Part shown: positions 56,930 to 64,000 of the stretch, piece by piece
Layout of the letters: each line of letters opens with the position of its first letter
Position numbering within the stretch: position 1 is the stretch's first letter
From: Paragordius varius
Taxonomy: Eukaryota > Nematomorpha
Direction: 5' to 3'
Assembly: GCA_964247055.1 (NCBI GenBank)
Contig: OZ176053.1
Span: 9,052,001-9,116,000 of the forward strand
DNA: 64,000 nucleotides
Position numbers and translations under genes: made by a program
Notes under the pieces: generated by a model
What the model saw: only the letters and a program-made list of their open reading frames with translations
Databases searched by the model: none
What the model was told of the DNA's origin: nothing

Positions 56930-59900
56930 ATACATTATACGAGAAGCGATGGTTGATTATGGGTAGCACTTTCATGAGTTTAGGGTATATGTATTGGATA
57001 ATCGTTAAAAATGTTTAAATGTTGGAAAATTATATTATAGCATTGGTTACAAAAATGAGATGTGTGGAAATGATTGATTGGAGGAAATACTTATATTATC
57101 ACGGTATGAAATCATTATATTAGTATGAAAATAAGAATTCTTATATAAAAATGTTTTGTAGATTTAAGGAAGTACTTCAATTAAGACCTGAGTGATAATT
57201 TGATTGTTAAAAGTGACGGTTAATAGCTAGAATTGACATTAGCATGAATATTACCTGATTGTTGTAAAGTGATGGTTGATTGTTGGAGATATTTATATCA
57301 GCAGGAGTAATATTATATTGGTGTAAAATGATGGTGTTAGAAATATTTATATTAACATCGGTAATTTCTAATAAGTGATGGTTGATTGTTGGAAAAATTT
57401 ATATTGGCATTGGTAGGAATATTTAATTGTTGATAAGTGATGCTTGATAGAGAATTTATATTATTTTGGGTAATATTATTTGATTGTTCAAAAGATATGG
57501 TTGATTGTTGGAAATATTTGTATTAGCATGGGTAATATTATTTGATTGTTGAAAAGTGATGGCTGATTGATGGAAATATTTATATTAGCATGGGTAATAT
57601 TATTTGATAATTGAAAAGTGATGGTTGATTGTTGGAAATACTTATATTAGCATGGGTAATATAATTTGATTGTTGAAAAGTGATGGTTGATTGATGATAA
57701 TATTTATATTAGCATTGATAATATATTTGATTGTTGAAAAGTGATGGTTGATTGTGGAAAATATTTATATTAACATGGGTAATATTATTTGATTGTTTGT
57801 TGAAAAGTGATGGTTGATTTTTGAAAAAATTTATATTAGTGTGGGTAATATAATTTGATTGTTGAAAATTGATGGTTGGTTGAAAATATTTATATTAGCA
57901 CGGGTAACATTATTTGATAGAAGAAAATTGTGGTTGATTGTTGAAAAGTGATGGTTGATTGTTGGAAATATTTATATTAGCATGAGTAATCATATTTGAT
58001 TGTTATAAAGTGATGGTTGATTGTTGGAAATATTTATATTTTAATGAGTACTATTATTTCATTGTTGAAAAGTGATGGTTGATTGTTGGAAATATTTAGA
58101 TTTGCATGGGTAATATTATTTTGTTGAAAAGTTTAGGTTATTGTTGAAAATGATGGTTGATTGTTGAAAGGTGATGGTTGATTGTTAGAAATATTTATAT
58201 TAGAATGAGTATTATTATTTGATTCTTGAAAAGTGATGGTTGATTGTTGGAAATATATATGTTAGCATGAGTAATATTATTTGATTGAGTGATGGTTGAT
58301 TATTGGAAATATTTATATAAGCATGGGTAATATTATTTGATTGTTGAAAAGTGATGGTTGCTTGTTGGAAATATTTATATTTACATGTGTAATTTTATTT
58401 GATTGTTGGAAATATTTATATTAGCATGGGTAATATTATTTGATTGTTGAAAAGTGATGGTTGATTGTTGGAAGTAGTATATTAGCATGGGTATTATTAT
58501 TTGATTGTTTAAAAGTGATGGTTAATTGTTGGAATTATTAATATTATCATGGGTAATATTATTTGATTCTTGAAATGTGATGGTTGATTGTTGGAATTAT
58601 ATATATAAGCATGGGTAATTTTATTTGATTGTTAAAAAGTGATGGTCGATTGTTGGAAATATTTATAATAGCATGGGTAATATTATTTGATTGTTTAAAA
58701 GTGATGGTTTATTGTTGAAAATATTTATATAAGCATGGGTAATTTTATTTGATTGTTAAAAAGTGATGGTTGATTGTTGAAAGGTGATAGTTGATTGTTC
58801 GAAATATTTATATTTTAATGGGTACTATTATTTCATTGTTGAAAAGTGATGGTTGATTGTTGGAAATATTTAGATTTGCATGGGTAATATTATTTTGTTG
58901 AAAAGTTTAGGTTATTGTTAAAAATGATGGTTGATTGTTGAAAATATTTATATTCGCATGGGTAATATTCTATGATTGTTGACAAGTGATCCTTGATTGT
59001 TGGAAATATATTTGCATGGGTAATATTATTTGATTGTTGAAAATGATGGTTGATTGTTGAATGATGGTTGATTGTTCGAAATATTTATATTTCTATGGGT
59101 AATTTTATTTTGTTGAAAAGTGATGGTTGATTGTTGCAAATATTTATAATAGCATGGGTAATATTCTTTGATTGTTGAGTGATGGTTGATTGTTGGAAAT
59201 ATTTATATAAGCATGGGTAATATTATTTGATTGTTAAAAGTGATGGTGTTGGAAATATTTATATTTGAATGGGTAATATTCTTTGATTGTTGAGAAGTGA
59301 TGGTTGATTATTGTAAGGTGATGGTTGATTGTTCGAAATATTTATATTTCTATGGGTAATTTTATTTTGTTGAAAAATACGGGTGATTGTTGCAAATATT
59401 TATATAAGCATGGGTAATATTTTTTTGATTGTTGAAAAGTGATGGTTGATTGTTGCAAATATTTATATTAGCATGGGTAATATTATTTGATTGTTGAAAA
59501 GTGATGGTTGATTGTTGAAAATATTTATATTAGCATGGGTAATATTCTTTGATTGTTGACAAGTGATCCTTGATTGTTGGAAATATATTTGCATGGGTAA
59601 TATTATTTGATTGTTGAAAAGATGGTTGATTGTTGAATGATGGTTGATTGTTCGAAATATTTATATTAGCATGTGTAATTTTTTTAGATTGAAAAGTGAT
59701 GGTTGAATGTTGGAATTTATATAAGCATGGGTTATATTCTTTGATTGTTGAAAAGTGATGGATGATTGTTGGAAATATTTATATGTGCATGGGTAATATT
59801 ATTTGATTGTTAAAAAGTGATGGTTGATTATTGTAAGGTGATGGTTGATTGTTCGAAATATATATTTGCATGGGTAGTATTATTTGATTGTTAAAAGTGA

Positions 59901-62619
59901 TGGTGTTGGAAATATTTATATTTGAATGGGTAATATTCTTTGATTGTTGAGAAGTGATGGTTGATTATTGTAAGGTGATGGTTGATTGTTCGAAATATTT
60001 ATATTTCTATGGGTAATTTTATTTTGTTGAAAAATACGGGTGATTGTTGCAAATATTTATATAAGCATGGGTAATATTTTTTTGATTGTTGAAAAGTGAT
60101 GGTTGATTGTTGCAAATATTTATATTAGCATGGGTAATATTCTTTGATTGTTGAGAAGTGATGGTTGATTGTTGGAAATATTTATATTAGCATGGGTAAT
60201 ATTCTTTGATTGTTGACAAGTGATCCTTGATTATTGAAAATATATTTGCATGGGTAATATTATTTGATTGTTGAAAATGATGGTTGATTGTTGAATGATG
60301 GTTGATTGTTCGAAATATTTATATTTCTATGGGTAATTTTATTTTGTTGAAAAGTGACGGTTGATTGTTGCAAATATTTGTATAAGCATGGGTAATATTT
60401 TTTTGATTATTAAAAATGATGGTTGATTGTTGAATGATGGTTGATTGTTCGAAATATTTATATATCTATGGGTAATTTTATTTTGTTGAAAAGTGACGGT
60501 TGATTGTTGCAAATATTTATATAAGCATGGGTAATATTTTTTTGATTGTTGAAAATGATGGTTGATTGTTCGAAATATTTATATTTCTATGGGTAATTTT
60601 ATTTTGTTGAAAAGTGATGGTTGATTGTTGCAAATATTTATATTAGCATGGGTAATATTCTTTGATTGTTGAAAAGTGATGGTTGATTGTTGGAAATATT
60701 TATATAGCATGAGTTATTTTATTTTGTTGAAAAGTAATGATTAATTGTTGGAAATATTTATATTAGCATGGGTAATATTATTTGATTGTTGAAAAGTGAT
60801 GTTGATTGTTGAAAATATTTATATTAGCATGGGTAATATTATTTGATTGTTGACAAGTGATGCTTGATTGTTAGAAATATATATATAGCATGAGTTATTT
60901 TATTTTGTTGAAAAGTAATGATTGATTGTTGGAAATATTTATATTAGCATGGGTAATATTATTAGATTGAAAAGTGATGGTTGAATGTTGGAAATATTTA
61001 TATAAGCATGGGTTATATTCTATGATTGTTGAAAAGTGATGGATGATTGTTGGAAATATTTATATGTGCATGGGTAATATTATTTGATTGTTAAAAAGTG
61101 ATGGTTGATTATTGTAAGGTGATGGTTGATTGTTCGAAATATATTTTTGCATGGGTACTATTATTTGATTGTTAAAAGTGATGGTTGATTGTTGGAATTT
61201 ATATTTGAATGGGTAATATTATTTGATTATTGAAAAGTGATGGTTGATTGTTCGAAATATTTATATTTCTATGGGTAATTTTATTTTGTTGAAAAATACG
61301 GGTGATTGTTGCAAATATTTATTTAAGCATGGGTAATATTTTTTTGATTGTTGAAAAGTGATGGTTGATTGTTGAATGATGGTTGATTGTTCGAAATATT
61401 TATATTTCTATGGGTAATTTTATTTCGTTGAAAAGTGATGGTTGATTGTTGCAAATATTTATATTAGCATGGGTAATATTCTTTGATTGTTGAAAAGTGA
61501 TGGTTGATTGTTGGAAATATTTATATAAGCATGGGTAATATTTTTTGATTGTTGAAAAGTGATGGTTGATTTTTTGAAATAATATATTTGCAGGGAATAT
61601 TATTTGATTGTTGAAAAGTGATAATTGATTGTTGGAAATATTTATATTTGCATGGGTAATATTATTTGATTGTTAAAAAGTGATGGTTGATTGTTCGAAA
61701 TATTTATATTTCCATAAGCATTATTATTTGATAGCTGAAAAGTCATGGTTGATTGTTTTAAGTATTTATATTTGCTTGGGTAATATAATTTGATTGTTGA
61801 AAAGTAATTGATTTTGAAAAGTGATGGTTGATTGTTAGAAATATTTATATTAGCATGGGTAACTTTATTTTGTTGAAAAGTGATGGTTGATTGTTGGAAA
61901 TATCTATATAAGCATGGGTTATATTCTTTGATTGTTGAAAAGTCATGGTTGATTGTTGGAAATATTTATATTTGCATGGGTAATATTATTTGATTGTTAA
62001 AAAGTGATGGTTGATTGTTGTAAGGTGATGGTTGATTGTTCGAAATATTTATATTTCCATGTGTATTATTATTTGATTGTTAAAAATGATGGTTGATTGT
62101 TAGAAATATTTATATTTGCATGGGTCTTATTATTTGATTGTTAAAAAGTAATGGTTGATTGTTGAAAGATGATGGTTGATTGTTCGAAATATTTATATTT
62201 CCATGAGTACTATTATTTGATTGTTCAAAAGTCATGGTTGATTGTTGGAAATATTTATATTAGCATGGGTAATATAATTTGATTGATGAAAAGTGATGGT
62301 TGATTGTTGGCAATATTTATATTAGCATGGGTAATATTTTTTGATTGTTGAAAAGTGATGGTTGATTGTTGGAAATATTTATATTGGCATGGGTAATATT
62401 CCATGATTGTTGAAAAGTGATGGTTGATTGTTTTTATATTTGCATGGGTAATATTATTTGATTGCTGAAAAGTGATGGTTGATTGTTATAAATATTTATA
62501 TTAGCATGGGTAATTTTATTTTGTTGAAAGGTGATTGTTGATTGTTAGAAATATTTATATTAGCATGGGTAACTTTATTTTGTTGAAAAGTGATGGTTGA
62601 TTGTTCGAAATATTTATAT
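56930..62619. repeat. 62-bp satellite array with higher-order structure
   Basis: About 85-90 head-to-tail units of roughly 62 bp carry the core GATGGTTGATTGTTGGAAAT and a GCATGGGTAATATTA block. Units at the left edge (56930-57400) are the most diverged and the interior is the most uniform. Some units are shortened or contain extra half-units. Rare variants recur at fixed spacing: TGAAAAATACGGGTGATTG at 59371 and 60028 (657 bp apart), and GACAAGTGATCCTTGATT at 59558 and 60215 (also 657 bp). This shows segmental duplication of about 10-unit blocks. No open frame or promoter is evident. The right edge ends sharply at an LTR-like repeat. Confidence 0.95.
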
Positions 62620-64000
62620 TGTGAGATTTGCATTGTCTTATTTTTATATATTTATATTATATATCCATTAGTTACTCGAAATTTTGTTATCATGCAAATT
62701 ATGTTCTTTTAAAAATAGTATATATAGACTACACAAAACCGAATAATATTTCAAGTTTTACTACTTATAGTTTTGTTACCTAAGTAAAGAACAATTTGGT
62801 AAGAAAGTACAGTCAATGTAGTTCGTGTCAGTAAACAAGCCAAGCCTATGTAAAAACCCCACTTACCAATGGGATCCAAATGCTGCAATATGGGAACGCC
62901 TACACATTGATATAGCTGGACCAGTTGACGGGTATTTTTGGTTGTTGTTGATTGATAGCGCATCAAAATGGTCGAAACCGTTTATGTTAAAACGGGTTAC
63001 TTCGGTAAATATATTGCAAAACAGCCAGGTTTGGGCTTCCGAGGACGGTAATAAGTGATAACGCTTCTTAATTCAATAATTCGTACTTTTCATCAACCCT
63101 TACAAACTTGGGAATTAAGCACGTGAGGGTAACCCTCTATCATCCTAAAAGTAGTAGGATGGTAGAAAGGTTAGTGGCGACCCTAAAGGGCAAGTACAGA
63201 AAAATAATACTACTTTATGGTCTTACCGTAACTCAATTCACACTACCACAAAAGAAACCCCCTACCAACTACTCTTTAAACGAGTCTCCCAAACACCCCT
63301 GACTTGGATTAACACAACAACAGTCTTAGACGCACCCCGTTTGAGTCGTGAATTTTCAATAGACCAACGCATAATGATGAAAAACGAACAAAGTCATGGA
63401 TGGCGAGCCGGCGATGTTTTTGATAGAACTGGTCCCCTTTCGTACAGTGTGTGGGATCAGGAAAACCAGAAGATTGTCAGAAAGCACGCGGACCAGTTGA
63501 GACACGGAGACCCACCCCCCAACTCAACTGCACCTGTCACTCAAAACAATTGTAATGATAGTAATAACGACAATAACAGTAATAATGATGGTAACTGTAT
63601 TGATAATAATAATAATAGTAACGACAATAATAATGATAAAATTATTAATAATAATAATGAAAGTAATGATAATATTAATAGCAATAATGTCAATAGTAAT
63701 GAAAATCCGCACGAGCGTCGTTACCATGAGAGAATTCGGCGGAAGCCAGTCCGGTTCTCCTAAGGATGAAGTGATGTTACATGCAAATTTGAAATATATA
63801 TTTTGGTTGTATATTATAATTTTCTGTGAGATTTGAAATGTTTTATTTTTATATTTTTGTATTATATATCCATTAGTTACTCGAAATTTTATTGTTATCA
63901 ATTATGTTCACTTTATAATTCCTTCGCTGCTTTCCAACTTTTCTCGTGTTTTTCCGACCAGTTCCAACTAACGTTCTTACTTGTTAAACTATGTATATCA
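62620..64000 (+). mobile_element. Fossil Ty3/gypsy-like LTR retrotransposon, 3' part
   Basis: Two direct repeats starting TGTGAGATTTG (about 62620-62706 and 63825-63910) look like LTR pieces, the second running toward the window edge. Between them lies the end of a pol region. Integrase-type sequence (WERLHIDIAGPVDGYFWLL, near 62895-62950) is followed by an integrase C-terminal tail with an Asn/Asp-rich stretch (about 63341-63763). Gag, protease and reverse transcriptase are not seen. The element is broken, with several breaks and a large part missing. Its age is moderate: still easily recognised but clearly decayed. It abuts the satellite array. Confidence 0.8.

Noticed and set aside
63524-63901. 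Minus- and alternate-frame open frames over the Asn-rich region
   Set aside because: They are shadows of the AAT/GAT-rich tail of the LTR element fossil.

Overview
This is an AT-rich metazoan nuclear window. It holds five conserved animal genes: a two-finger GATA factor, RNF170, ARMC7, IMPACT and EXOC4/Sec8. They are split by two kinds of intron. One kind is ordinary or long (68 bp to about 8.1 kb). The other is extremely short (21-32 nt, GT...AG). I inferred 21 of these micro-introns by finding splice pairs that keep frame and restore conserved protein sequence. Introns of about 22-26 nt are best known, among animals, in dicyemid mesozoans. A dicyemid or similarly reduced lophotrochozoan is therefore my best guess, but it is an inference and the longer introns fit it less well.

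Layout. 1-7153 (minus): GATA factor, five exons, continuing past the left edge. 7154-15175: no gene recognised, with one MITE and AT microsatellites. 15176-17689 (minus): RNF170 with two candidate extra terminal exons. 17726-18345 (plus): ARMC7, whose start codon lies 36 bp from that of RNF170. 18802-20483: decayed hAT transposon with a perfect 8-bp target duplication. 20582-23517: foldback element and two decayed LINE pieces. 24746-33807 (minus): IMPACT, whose 8.1-kb last intron contains a second foldback element, a nearly full-length LINE and a palindromic hAT. 33808-38064: intergenic, with unassigned coding-like fragments and a LINE relic. 38065-53038 (minus): EXOC4, about 25 exons. 53092-55049 (plus): an apparently intact IS630/Tc1-like transposon, 51 bp upstream of the EXOC4 start codon. 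55267-55788: second MITE copy. About 56930-62619: a 62-bp satellite array. 62620-64000: remains of a Ty3/gypsy LTR element.

The host genes cover transcriptional control (GATA), ER ubiquitination (RNF170), control of GCN2 signalling (IMPACT) and exocytosis (EXOC4). They share no obvious pathway and look like a normal mixed chromosomal neighbourhood. The most interesting features are the micro-introns, the same kind of micro-introns inside an apparently intact transposase gene, and the foldback elements with tandemly repeated arms.
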